A stretch of DNA of 64,000 nucleotides from Microstegium vimineum (lineage: Eukaryota > Streptophyta > Magnoliopsida > Poales > Poaceae): contig CM039140.1 of NCBI GenBank assembly GCA_022036555.1, positions 3,747,943-3,811,942 of the forward strand, read 5' to 3'. How positions within the stretch are numbered: position 1 is the first letter of the stretch; each line of letters opens with the position of its first letter. The notes below the pieces were generated by a model. It was not told where the DNA came from and ran no database searches. It worked only from the letters and a program-made list of their open reading frames with translations. A program made the position numbers and the translations under genes. Shown piece by piece: positions 36,036-47,330 of this stretch.

Positions 36036-36375
36036 TGACTTTGGTACAAGATCCAGGGCCGTCGGCGAGAGGAGCGGGAAGCAGGCGGCGAAGTCGGCGC
36101 CGGCCGCGGAGGCGAACGAGTAGGGCGTCATGGGCTCTAGCAGCCCGGTGTCCAGCGCGAGCGGGGAGGCGGCTCCATGGTCCTGGTCCTCCTGGCCGGC
36201 GTGGCCGTGCCCGAGCTCCTGCCGCAGCTGCTGGGCGGTCGGGTGCGCGGCCTGTGCGCAGGTGTGCGCGCCGTGGTACATGACGTCGTGCAGCAGCGGG
36301 TCCCCGTCGGCGCGCTGCACGTGCTTGGTGGCGAGGCAGCCCTGCCAGTGGCGGTGCGTGCACCGGAAGTAGGCC
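36036..36375 (-). pseudogene. Orphan WRKY group III exon
   Basis: On minus, after an acceptor (ATCGCAG at 36376-36382), the reading is AYFRCTHRHWQGCLATKHVQ and then DPLLHDVMYHGAHTC. This has the C-x7-C-x23-H-x-C zinc signature of group III WRKY factors, followed by a 70-residue tail. The exon with WRKYGQK is absent; upstream sequence is the flank of DUF3593-like copy B. The frame runs out of the fragment into the neighbouring repeat. The exon itself has no stop, but with no N-terminus it cannot make a WRKY factor. It is a captured or stranded fragment. Confidence 0.85.
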
Positions 36376-36444
36376 CTGCGATGGATGGATCGGATGCCAA
36401 ACCACAGTCCACAAGTGTCAGCGTCGCTCGATCCGGGGAGTAAC

Positions 36445-36566
36445 GGGAGCCACCCAAACTCGGCAAACCATCCACCCCCACCACGCCCAAACGCTGACGA
36501 CCAACGGGAGCCACCCACACTCGGCAATCCATCCACCTCCACCACGCCCAAATGCTCACGACCACC
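36445..36566. repeat. 61-bp tandem duplication spanning the copy B start codon
   Basis: GGGAGCCACCCAAACTCGGC and what follows is repeated with period 61 (36445-36505 and 36506-36566). The second unit holds the ATG at 36552; the first has ACG at the equivalent place. Copy A has a single unit, so the duplication is specific to B (the C copy does not reach this far). Confidence 0.85.
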
Positions 36567-39499
36567 TGCGGCGCGCCGCCGTGCCCGTGCGCACGGTCGC
36601 GGCGGCTCCCCGCGGCGACTGTTGGCGGAGTCTATTGCATTGTACGCACTAGCCGCAACACGAGGCCAAGGGCGCCGAGGAGAGCGGCGGTGGTGCGGTG
36701 CGGGCTGCTGCCCGTGGACCCGTGGGCTCCGACGATGGACTCCCAGAGCGTGGCGTCGCAGCTCTTCGCCGTGTCGCTCTTCCCCTACCTGGGCTTCCTC
36801 TACTTCATGACCAGGTCCAAGACCGCGCCCCGGCTAACGCTTTTCGGTTTCTACTTCCTCCTCGTCTTCGTCGGCGCCACCAGTACGGTTACTTTTCCGA
36901 TCCCCATCTCTCTCCCTACTCTAGTTTCGCATGTCATGTCAATATTTAGCCAAATTAAATGTTGTGTAATAATTACTCATACCGTGACCGCACCTGCTAT
37001 CTACTTAAATGGGATGGTGATGCACTGATGCACAAGTTGTGCTTTTTCCAATTGCCATCAGTAGATCACTAGTAAGTACTGTGTACTTACTCGAGTAGTA
37101 ATGTGCTTACAACTTTATTTCTTGTTCTAATAAGTGCACTCTAACATACAAGTTGGTGATTTTAGTATATCAGTACTGAGCTCGTCTACAAAAACATATA
37201 TGAAAATTTAATGCACAGGCTTTTGTATCCACGGTTCACAGAAGTTAAATGAAACTTATATGAAACTGTGATGGCAATTATGTGTCTGTTAGGTTCATCT
37301 ACTAAAGTTTCATTTCCACGGATAGATCATTGTGAAGATGTTAACTCCCGCCGTTTACCCATCTGAATCTACCTCCCCCCAAATGTAATCCTTAAAATTT
37401 GTACTTCGTGCCACTACCCTGTCATCCACCGGCAAGTGTTGGCATATGTGGCTGCAATATATCAGGTGGGGTGCATCAACCCCCCTCTCATTGACATAAA
37501 AAAAAAGATGTTACAGATATTAGTGGTTAAACACTATGTAGAATGGATAAATTAGTCTAAGGGGCCGTTTGAATCTTTTTATTTTGGAGGATTTAGAATC
37601 TCCTTAATGGATTAGGCTATTTGATTTGGAATTTTGCATTTCACAACTATAATTTTCTCCCTTGTATAGCTATCTAAAATTCATAGGGTGGGAAATGAAA
37701 TTTGATTCTATAATCATCATGCCATGTTTCTTCTCTACTACTGTATTTCTCTCCTTTGTATGGCTAGCAATAGTATTCCATATACAACCATATTAGCTTA
37801 TCTATACCTAAATTTTAGAATGAATTTGATTCCAAGGATCCAAAAGGGGCCTAAGAGGCTAAGAGTAACTAAACATCTCAGTGCTCATATATGATCACAT
37901 AAGCTTTTACTCCAGTATGTTAGGGTGCGCAGCAGAATTCGGCCCAACTCGCTATACCCACGAGTCGGCGCCCCTCGGGCCCAGGTCCACCGGAGCCCAC
38001 GACATATCTAGGCCTTGGGCCTAACTCAACCCAAAAGACTAGCCTGATAGGTGAGGGTTGCCCCCGCCTTATATATTGTGCTCCCCCACCATCAACCATG
38101 TGATCTTCGAAGACGTTTTCCAGGCCCCGAGAGTTGTGTGACCTCCGAGAGGTTAATGAGCTCCCCCGTCACATGTGACCGCTGAGATTTAGGTTTTTTC
38201 CGACCATGGACTCCGATACCACTTGTTAGGGTGCGCAGCGGAATTCGGCCCAGCTCGATATACCCCACGAGCCGGTGCTCCTCAGGCCCAGGTCCACCGG
38301 AGCCCACAACATATCTAGGCCTTGGGCCTAACTCAACTCAAAAGACTAACCTGATAGGTGAGGGCTACCCCCGCCTTATATATTGTGCTCCCCCACCATC
38401 AATTACCGATGTGGGACTAAACCCAACACAATATACCTCTTTTAGAAAACCTTGGTGATGGTGAAGATTAGTGTTGTACTCCTATTGTTTCTTTACTTTT
38501 TTGCGTGTGTGAAAGATATGCATTCATACAAACCTTAGTAACAAAATAAAAATATCAGTAGTCTTACATATGGCATATGGACCAATTGAAAGAAATAAAC
38601 AATGAGTATTAAGATAATCAGAAGACCAATCTTTAACTTTCTTAATCTTGATGTTACAACAGGTAAAAATACCAGTAGTCTTACATATGCAATTTGAACA
38701 AATAAACAATTAGTACTATGGCAATCAGCGGACCAATCTTTAACTTTCTTATTCTTGAGGTTACAGATAAAAATATCAGTAGTCTTGAAATGGACCAATT
38801 GGAACAAATGTCTTCGACCTTTTCACTTTCGAAGATACTCTTCGCTTTCTGGCCATCATTCTAGTGTCGTTAGATGGCTACGCTGGAAGAAGTCACATGA
38901 AGAGATTTTCTGTGCAACTTTAACTACATATAGATGTATAGCTAGCTCTAAAGTTCTACATAAGAAAGCAACCTGAAACTGAATTATTTAGTGATTGGAG
39001 CTTATGAACCAATTGATTCCAAGATCACAGTTCGTCTGACATTTCTGTTTTTTTATATAGTGTAACTATGATTCCTATGCATAACCCTCTTGAGCTAAGT
39101 GATATTTTGTTTCTGACTATTTAGCTGCTTAGTAGAACATTATGTCAGTGCCATTAATTGTTTCCATGTTGTTTCATGCACCGGTTTTTATCCCTGGAGC
39201 AGTACCTGTTGGGATTTATGGTAATTTGTGCCATAAAATTTCCATCATCCTTATATTCTTGCTTATACACTCCATGTGCACTTACTGATACAATGATATC
39301 CATTGCAGCAAAAGTTCATTACGGAGCCTCGCTGTCTAATGTTGACTTGCTGCACGGGAGCGCTGAATCGCTGCTTACTCTTACCAATCTGTTTATCGTT
39401 TTGGGGCTGAGGGGAGCCTTGAGGAAGCTGGAGGAAGAGGACAAGAACGGGAGGGTTTCTGAAGCTTCTCAAGACAGTAAAGAAAAAAGTTCTGTCTAG
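36552..39499 (+). CDS. DUF3593-like plastid membrane protein gene, copy B, intact
   Basis: CDS join 36552-36882, 39203-39220, 39309-39499: 540 nt, 179 residues. The introns are GT-AG, and phases fit only if the 18-nt exon 2 (TACCTGTTGGGATTTATG) is used. The first 55-60 residues are Thr/Arg/Ala-rich and acid-poor, as in plastid transit peptides. Then come hydrophobic segments SQLFAVSLFPYLGFLYFM, LTLFGFYFLLVFVGATIP and LLTLTNLFIVLGLRGAL, the conserved-looking SLSNVDLLHGSAESLLTLTN, and a charged C-terminus. From memory this is the DUF3593 family of plant and cyanobacterial proteins; the function is unknown to me, and a thylakoid or envelope membrane location is likely. No stop or shift is seen. 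Intron 1 (2320 nt) hosts a MITE and a TRIM. Copies A and C nearby are broken. Confidence 0.85.
37561..37851. mobile_element. Tourist-like MITE in copy B (291 bp)
   Basis: Orthologous to the one at 24363-24643, with the same TAA duplication (37558-37560 and 37852-37854) and termini GGGGCCGTTTG and CAAAAGGGGCC. It lies in intron 1 of the intact gene. Confidence 0.85.
37918..38428 (-). mobile_element. TRIM-type mini LTR retrotransposon in intron 1 of copy B (511 bp)
   Basis: Two direct repeats begin TGTTAGGGTGCGCAGC (37918 and 38224); the right one ends CCCAACA at 38428, 205 bp long. The left repeat lacks about 26 bp at its inner end (about 38097). Next to the right repeat, on minus, lies TGGTATCGGAGTCCATGG (38204-38221), an initiator-Met-tRNA-type primer site, so the element runs on minus. 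The LTRs carry a TATATAA promoter-like sequence. The interior is about 126 bp with no ORF. Flanks are CAGTA and CAATA, a 5-bp target duplication with one transition. The empty site is visible in copies A (24707) and C (about 40800). Confidence 0.88.
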
Positions 39500-39929
39500 A
39501 TATGTCTATCAGTACCCTGATGGTGCATTCAGTAACTAGGAGTGCGCATGTATCTTCTGCTGAACGAGTTAGTAATCTGGTTTGGGTGTAAAGAAATCTG
39601 GAAAATCTGTTTTTTGTGCATATGCTGATAAAAAAAAACAATGTAAATATTGCAATTCTGTGTAGTCGCGGTCTCCAGCTACGATATTCTGAGTAGTAGA
39701 ATGAAGTGTGCAACGTGTAATTGGTGGCACTACACCTTCCATTCACTGGGATAATTGTTCACATTCTGATTCTGAGTGCTTCAATATGATTGCTTGGTCT
39801 CAATCTTTGCTTCTATCTTCAGATTCAGATAGCCTGCTGGGTAGTACAATTGGTGGGTAGATTTTATCCCCACGGGGATGCTAACGGGAAACATACATCC
39901 CCATCGGGTTTAGCAGGGCCGGGGATGGT

Positions 39930-41393
39930 TGCCCGTGGACCCGTGGGCGCCGACAATGGACTCCCAGAGCGTGGCGTCGCAGCTCTTCGTCGTGTCACTC
40001 TTCCCCTACCTGGGCTTCCTCTACTTCAAGACCAGGTCCAAGACCGCGCCCCGGCTCACGCTCTTCGGTTTCTACTTCCTCCTCGTCTTCGTCGGCGCCA
40101 CCAGTACGCGTTACTTCTCCGATCCCCATCTCTCTCCCTACTCGAGTTTCGCATATCATGTCAGCATTTGGCCAAATGAAGTGCTCTGTAATAATTCCTC
40201 ACACCGTGACTGCACCTGCTATACAAATGTGACGGTGATGCACTGATGCACAAGTTGTGCTTTTGCCAATTGCCATCAGTAGATCACTAGTACAATACTG
40301 TGTACTTATTATAGTAGTAAGGTGCTTACAAGTTTATTTCTTGTTCTAATAAGTGCACTCTAACATATAAGTTGGTGATTTTAGTATATCAGTACTCATC
40401 TTGTCTACAGAAATGTACATGAAAACTTAATGCACAGGATTTTGTATGCCTGTGAGGGCAATTATGTGTCTGTTAGGTTCATCTGCTAAAGTTCCATTTC
40501 CACGGATAGATCATTGTGAAGATGTTACATATAGTTACTCCCGCCGTTTACCCATCTAAATCTACTTCCCCCCAAATGTAATCCTTAAAAACTGTATTTC
40601 GTGTAACTACCCTGCCACCCACCGGCAAGTGCCGGCATATGTGCCTGCAATATATCAGGTGGGGGTGCATCAACCCCCCTGTCATTGACCTCAAAAAAAG
40701 ATGTTACAGATATTAGTGGTTGAACACTACGTGGAATGGATGAATTAGTCTAAGAGCAACTAACATCTCAGTGCTTATATATGATCACATAAGCTTTTAC
40801 TCCAGTATACCTCTTTTAGAAAACTTTGCGGATCCTAAAGAGAAATATTTAATATCAGCTGAGGCATAGGATGGTGAAGATTAGTGTTGTACTGCTATTA
40901 TTGCTTTGCTCTTTTTTTGTGTGTGTGAAATACATGCATTCATACAAACCTTAGTAACAAATAAAAATACCAGTAGTCTTACATATGGACCAATTGGAAC
41001 AAATAAATAGTGAGTATTAGGACAACCGGCAATCAGCGACCCAATCTTTAACTTCCTTATTCTTTAGGTTATAGATAATAAAAAATACTAGTAGTCTTCA
41101 AATGGACTAATTGAAACAAATATCTTCGACCTTTTCACTTTCGGAGATAGTCTTCGCTTTCTGGCCATCATTCCAGTGTCGTTAGATGGCTACGCTGGAA
41201 GAAGTCACGTGAAAAGATTTATGTGCAGCTTTAACTACATAGAGATGTATAGCTAGATCTAAAGTTCCACAGAAGGAAACAACCTAAAACTGAATTACTT
41301 CAGTGATTGGAGTTTATGGACAAATTGATTCCAAGATCATAGTGATCCTTGCAAGTCGTCTGACATTTCAAATTTTGTATACTGTAACTGTGC
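39930..41393 (+). pseudogene. DUF3593-like gene, copy C, truncated at both ends
   Basis: The match to copies A and B starts inside exon 1 (GCCCGTGGACCCGTGGGC, 39931), so the transit peptide region is missing. Exon 1 continues to a normal donor at 40103/40104 and reads MDSQSVASQLFVVSLFPYLG with Lys replacing Met in FLYFK. Intron 1 follows, without MITE or TRIM, and breaks off at about 41393 in LTR sequence; exons 2 and 3 are absent. It starts about 430 bp downstream of the copy B stop, so it is a tandem partial duplicate. Confidence 0.85.
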
Positions 41394-41937
41394 TTTCTAA
41401 ACTTGAAGGAATTGGGAGTAGCTATTCTAATTCTCTGGTGGAGAGAGGGATATGAAACCCTAGTTTTGATGGCTTCCTCTAATAATGATTTCTCTTCCTC
41501 CTCAGGGGTGGCAGGGTCTTGCTTATATAGCCCCCTCTAATGAACGTGGACCGTCGGATCAAACCGACCTTAATCGAGTGGTTTAGATTCATCCTCAAAG
41601 GCGGTTAGGCACGATCCGCGAAGTTCACCCTGATTGGCCACATGGGTAGGGCGGCCGCCCCAAACCCTACGGTGGGCGCCTTGGGTGTGGGCCCACTCGG
41701 CCTCCGGTTTGGTCCAGTCTCTTCTAGAGCCTTCCTGAGTATTCTTGTTTGTGCGGAGGTCCTTTCTCTCTATGTAAACATGACATGTGGACCTTCCTTT
41801 GCTCTTTTCCTGATAACTCCCTGTAAAAACATAAACTCACCAAAACTTGTGGAATTATGTCAGTTGGACCCCCTTAGTCTATGGTGGTGATTCAATTAAG
41901 TCCTTTTTATCTCTTGTTGACATATAGAAATTGATAC
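41394..41937 (-). mobile_element. LTR-like fragment, minus orientation
   Basis: On minus it contains a TATA box (GCTATATAAGC, about 41521-41531) about 30 bp upstream of a plausible start, followed by a leader ending in CTCTCTCCACCAGAGAATTAG. The composition resembles grass gypsy LTRs. The low-coordinate end abuts copy C and the high-coordinate end abuts truncated RT sequence, so both neighbours were broken by this insertion or by a later deletion. Family not assigned. Confidence 0.4.
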
Positions 41938-44900
41938 TTAACGACCGTCAACATCGATCAGCAGAGCATCTGTCGCAGCTTGCGAAGAACTTGCAACAAT
42001 AATATCATCAACATATACTAGCACAAACATAGTATGTTTACCGTTGTGATAGTAAAAGAGAGAGGTGTCACCCTTGGAAGGCACAAAGCTGAGTTGCTTG
42101 AGTTTGGTACATAAGCGAGCATACCAGGCGCGAGGAGCTTGCTTGAGTCCATATAAGGCCTTATCGAGCTTGCACACCAGAGATGGATGATCAGGATCTC
42201 TATAGCCCGGTGGCTGACGCATATATACTTCCTCTTCAAGAACCCCATGCAAGAAGGCATTCTAGACGTCGAGTTGGCGAAGAGACCATCCTAGTGACAC
42301 TGCTACTGCTAGCACAAGTCGAATGGTGGCTGCTTTAACGACTGGACTAAATGTATCCTCATAATCAACCCTATAGCGTTGCTTGTAACCTTTAGCCACC
42401 AGTCGTGCCTTGTATATTTCGATGGTACCATCAGCTGTCCTCTTGATCTTATAAACCCACTTGCTATCAATAATATTCTTGCCTTGTGGAGGTGACACAA
42501 GATGCCACGTTTTATTCCGGAGCAAAGCGGTGTACTCATGATTCATAGCTTCAACCCACTTGGGATCTTTCAAGGCCTCACTCACAGTTGTGGGTTCACC
42601 AATTTCCAAAGACAACAACATTCCCCATCTGACTGTGCCATCCGTGTACTGCTTGGGCTTGTAAATTCCATGTTGATGTCGAGTGACCGTCTGATCAGAG
42701 GACGGTGCAGGCACTACAGCAGGCACAGGAACAAGAGCAAGTTCAGGCACAGGTTCCACAGTAGGCGCAGGAACCGCACCCGATCCGGGCGAAGCAGGCG
42801 GCAGATTCTGTCCCCCAGCATCCGGATCTTGTTGCGGCTGTGATGAAGAGGAGCCAGACTCATGTGGCGACTCTGGCGGTACAAACGATCCCACAGAGAC
42901 GCCCTGTCCAGTTGCTGTCAAACCCGGCAAAGGTACCGATCCGGTTCCCGAGGTCGATTGTGCCGGTGCTGTGGAGGCCGTTGCACGCGAATCCGCCTCA
43001 GCGACCGAGCAGCCATTGTGCCTCCCGGGGGAACACACGAAATGACGACCATTTGGAGGGTCATGTGCACTCGATCCGGCACCATTCGAACCACCACCTG
43101 TTCCTGCTGCATCAGAGAAGCTTGGACTAATGCCATTGTGAGTGGGGTTAGGAGAATTATCACAGTGATCTAGTATAGTTGCTTCCCCAAAAGTGGTGGT
43201 GGGATTAAGAAGGACATCCGGTAGAATGGACAGCTTAGAACGGAGAAGGGCACCCGCATTTGGATGAAGTTTAGAGAAAGGAAACACTCGTTCATCAAAA
43301 ACAACATCGCATGATATGTAAACACGTCCAACCGAGGGTTCAAGACATTTGAAACCTTTGTGTAACGAGCTATAACCGAGGAATACACACTGTTTGGAGC
43401 GGAATGCTAACTTCCTCGCATTGTAGGGCTGTAAATTAGGCCAACAGGCACATCCAAATGTTCGAAGGAAGGAGTAGTCTGGTGGTTGACGAAGGAGACG
43501 CTCATATGGAGTGTCGTGATTGATGACACGAGAGGGTAACCTATTTATGAGAAAAACAGCAGTAGCAAATGCTTCATCCCAAAACTTCAAGGGCATAGAC
43601 GCATGAGCTAGCAAGGATAACCCTACTTCAACGACATGGCGATGCTTGCGTTCAGCTGACCCATTTTGTTGGTGGGCGTGCGGCATGACACATGATGAGC
43701 TATGCCTACGCGGTTGAAGAAGGAATTTAGCGATTGATATTCACCCCCCCAGTCCGTTTGCATGGCAAGAATTTTGCGATCAAATTGTCATTCAACCAAA
43801 TGTTGAAAGTTACGAAATACTTGAAAAACTTCAGACTTGTGACGAAGGAAGTAAATCCAAGTAAATTTACTGAAGTCATCAATAAAACTAACATAATAAG
43901 TATGATGACCAACTGAGGAGGGTGCAGGACCCCACAGATCCGAGAACACAAGCTCTAGAGGACCAGAGGACACACTACTTGATTTGGGATATGGAAGTTG
44001 ATGACTTTTTCCCATTTGACATGCATCACAAACCAAGTTTTTATTTGAATCTAGGACAAAAGGGACTCTATGACGACTGAGGACCTGCCAAACGACGGGT
44101 GCAGAGGCATGGCCTAGACGATGATGCCACATGGTGGAGTTTGGTGTGACGGCAACAAGCACACTTTTATTTGGTGGAGACCTCGATGGACTGGACTTCA
44201 GCGGATAGAGACCTCCCTCACATGGTCCTTGAAGGATGACCTTCTTCGTACCCTGTTCCTTGAGAAAGAAGCAAGTTGGATGAAATTCAAGATAGGCATC
44301 ATTGTCCCTTGTGAGACGATGAACAAATAATAGGTGTTAACTAGCATCAGGAACATGGAGAATTTTATTAAGATGAATGGAGTGAGATGGGGTATGCAAT
44401 ATACTAGAGCCAACATGACGTATCTCCATACCTGCTCTGCTGGCCGAGTGGACTTGATCATGGCCGCTGTACTTGTCACACACGGTGAGTTTATCAAGCT
44501 CACTGGTCACGTGATCAATAGCGCTGGAATCGACGTACCAATTTGTGTCCACCCCATAAGAGGCAGTGGTAGCCGATGATGCAGACTTCTGTTGCGGCGG
44601 GGTGAAGTTCGCATTGAACCTCTTGTAGCACCAGAACGCGTTGTGCCCCTCCTTCTCACAGACCTGGCAAAAGACGTCAACCTGATAATTCCCGCCACCA
44701 TGACCGCTGTTGCCACGGCCACTTTTGCCGCGGTTGAAGCCACCACATTTGCCACGGCCACCACGGTTATTGTGGTTGGTACCACCACCACGGCCGCCTT
44801 TCGCCGCCATGTTGACAGAGGAGCTGGAACCCCCATCACGCGCCACCTTGCGTTGTTCATGGCTCATCAGTTGAGCATAGAGCTCATGAACCGAGATCGG

Positions 44901-45486
44901 TTTGACCCGCGCTGTAACAGCGGATACTACCGAGTTGAAATCCTCACCAAGCCCGGTGAGTATGTAGGAGACGATCTCCTCATCTTCTAGCTTGCAGCCT
45001 ACCGAGACCATCTCATCGGCGAGGCTCTTGATCTTGGTGAAGTACTCCGCCACGGTAGACATCCCTTTGGACGCCGTGGCGAGAGCCATGCGGGTAGCAA
45101 TGACCCGAGCACGACACTATGAGGCATGGAGCTCCTGGATCGCAGTAGAGAGCGGCCGCCGATGACGTAGAGGAGACTTGAGAGAAGATCTCTTTGGACA
45201 ACGACGAGAAAAGGTAACTGAGAACCTGACTGTCGTTGGCGATCCACTCTTCATACTCCGGATTTGGCACCGGCTCCTTCTTGCCGTCGGCATCAGTGAG
45301 CGGGGTTGGTGCGACAAACGCATCTGGAGGAGCCACGCCGACCCTGATGTGCTTGGCGAGGCGAGCACCCTTGAGGGTGTTGGAGACTTGGGCATGCCAC
45401 ATGCCGTAATTCCCCCTGGTGAGCTTCTCGGTCACCGGTGGGAGGAAGCCGAAGGCGAACTTGTTGATGTCGTTGACGTGCGCCAT
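41938..45486 (-). pseudogene. Ty1/copia gag-pol, truncated within reverse transcriptase
   Basis: ATG at 45486. Gag (MAHVNDINKFAFGFLPPVTE, a typical copia gag N-terminus) carries a zinc knuckle (CQVCEKEGHNAFWC, about 44630). Protease reads VDSSAIDHVT, with Ser replacing the Gly of the DSGA motif, which should abolish activity. Integrase has WHHRLGHAS...CDACQMGK, FSDLWGPAP and HAHQQNGSAERKHRHVV. RT reaches FVLVYVDDIIVASSS and stops about 20 residues later at about 41943; the rest of RT, RNase H and the 3' LTR are missing. Lesions: a shift near 45145, TAG 45117-45119, TAA 44337-44339, TGA 43788-43790, a one-base loss near 43682 and TAG 42262-42264. Confidence 0.9.
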
Positions 45487-45523
45487 GGGAACGGATGCGT
45501 GATCTAATCTGATGAACCGAACC

Positions 45524-45537
45524 TAGGCTGATACCAT
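45524..45537 (-). other. Primer-binding site of the copia element
   Basis: On minus the sequence after the LTR is TGGTATCAGCCTAG, close to the TGGTATCAGAGC that pairs with initiator Met tRNA. It fixes the LTR boundary at about 45538. Confidence 0.75.
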
Positions 45538-45744
45538 ATAGAAAAGTTAGGAGAACGAGAGTACCTCTATGGGCTCTCGGTGTGCGTATTTATACAGATA
45601 GGGAACATCCCCCTTCGTGGCTTACAAGTAGATGTTTGTTACAACAAACTCTAGATCGTATCTATCTCTATCTGATAGACTACAACAAACTATACGCACA
45701 CACACATCCAATGAACCTAGACAGTATAATCCTATTGTCTAACA
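45538..45744 (-). repeat. 5' LTR of the copia element, about 207 bp
   Basis: On minus it starts TGTTAGACAATAGG at 45744 and carries a TATA box (TATAAATA, 45587-45594). The expected terminal CA reads TA next to the primer site, possibly a C to T change. The 3' LTR is not present, so no age can be estimated. Confidence 0.8.
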
Positions 45745-45887
45745 CACTTTATTATGAGTATTTTTATTCTTGATTGTAGGTTCTAGTTCAAAGTTCTAAA
45801 CAGTGGTAAAAAAATGAAATGATTAGTTGGACCAGGCCCTTGATTGGCTGAAGACATTCCTGACCACTCCAACGATGCTAGTGTCAC

Positions 45888-47330
45888 TGAAAGGATCACA
45901 ATGGTAGAGCGGACGGTGAATAGGCGTAAAATGACCCAGGTGAATGGTGAAATCTAGGGTTACAAAAATTCAGTTTTTACATAAATACAAATATGTTTTT
46001 ACCACACTTGTAGGAATTAATACACTTGTAGGAATGTAATATGAAGTGATTTTACACTATAGCTTGCCCAAATACCTACACACAATATAGATCGGACCAC
46101 CACACCAAATAATATAAGATATGCAAACACAAGATCACAAGCACATGGGGACACAAGATTATCTGACGTTCAGCTATACCATAAAGTTGTGCCTATGACC
46201 TCGTTGTTAAAGAGATCACAAAGGTCTTTAGAGTCTTTCAACTACCATCTTTCTTTAGCGACCACAAAGATAAAGCCAGGAAATATCATAAAACAAAGAG
46301 GGTGATACACAGCACCTTACAAGCAAGAGATGAGTGTTTCAATGGGAAACACCTAGCCACCTAGGGTTCTAAGGACCCAAGAGTAACAAATCCAAGTCCA
46401 AACCACAGGTGGGTATCTCAAGTGCTCAGAGATGGATCTTATTCCTAGAGTTGCAAGCATGAATCATCTCACACACATCTTAGTAAATCTAAGTTCGAGA
46501 GAGGGAGTGTGGGAGACAGTGAAAGCTATGGAACTTTTTGGCTCAAAGTAGGTGCAAGAGTAAACTTTTCAAGAAAGGGTGGGGAAGGTGAGGGAGTGAA
46601 ATAAACTCACCAACTCGAAATTTCCATGGTAGGCATCAAAATTTCTAGTACCCTAAGAGGACAATGCCTTCTCTCACAAACATCAAAATTTCTAGTACCC
46701 TAAGAGGACAATGCCTTTTCTCACAAACGCTCATTAGCCCAAAATCTCCCATCCCACATTAGAATTTTTGTTCATTAGTAACAACCCAAACTAAGTAGGC
46801 TTACCCGAAATTTGTCTTGGAATACCTCAAAAATTTTGAGGCCAAAATTCTCTTTTCACCCTTTCTCACAAACATATTACAAAATGTATTGCCTTTTTTC
46901 GCTATCCTCTCGGATTTGGCTATTCCTAAACCTAGAAGCATGGCTCTTTGCACTTGGAGTTGTAGTGGTTCCATCCGGCAAGCCGTCAGAATTTCTGGTT
47001 AATTAGCTTCCAGTGGCCTGAGCGCCATTAGCTAGAAATTTCTAGGCCAATAGCTCGATAATTCTTGGGACCAGAATTTCCGGGCTACGACCTAATTTTT
47101 TTTTATACTTTTGAAACAATAAACTATCAAAGGATATGGGTTTTGATTCAAAGGTGTTTATGGATATGTTAGTGATCTTTTGAGCAAAAGGACACTTGGA
47201 GGCAATAAGACTTCCCTCTTAATAGTACGATATCCTAAACTTATATTCAAGTTCAAGTGAATTTGAAATGATAGTAAACTTTATTCACTTTTGTAGCAGA
47301 TTGCCTTAGCTTTCTTTTGAAGTAGAAATT
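45888..47330 (-). mobile_element. LTR-like remnant, copia/Sirevirus-type, right end unclear
   Basis: It begins TGAAAGGATCACAATGG and continues with GGTGAATAGGCG, closely paralleling the terminus of the Sirevirus LTR at 53121 (TGAAAGGATCAAGATGCC then GGGGGTGAATTGGG). No coding sequence is present. A 47-bp phrase is tandemly duplicated at 46634-46727. The far end is a guess based on loss of LTR-like phrases. Confidence 0.35.
46634..46727. repeat. Tandem duplication, 2 x 47 bp
   Basis: CATCAAAATTTCTAGTACCC starts at 46634 and again at 46681, and the following CTAAGAGGACAATGCCTT is kept in both, with one or two differences. Confidence 0.9.

Noticed and set aside
35458..36443. Plus-strand Arg/Pro-rich frames opposite the transporter exon 1 and the WRKY exon
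   Set aside because: They are complements of real minus-strand exons in GC-rich sequence.
37918..38428. Cassandra-type TRIM
   Set aside because: I could not find the 5S rRNA promoter boxes that define Cassandra, so only the general TRIM class is called.
45524..45537. tRNA gene suggested by TGGTATCAG
   Set aside because: Only a primer-binding site; no cloverleaf or A and B boxes around it.
46812..47006. Two overlapping 61-64 codon frames
   Set aside because: Short, in LTR-like sequence, no domain and no splice context.
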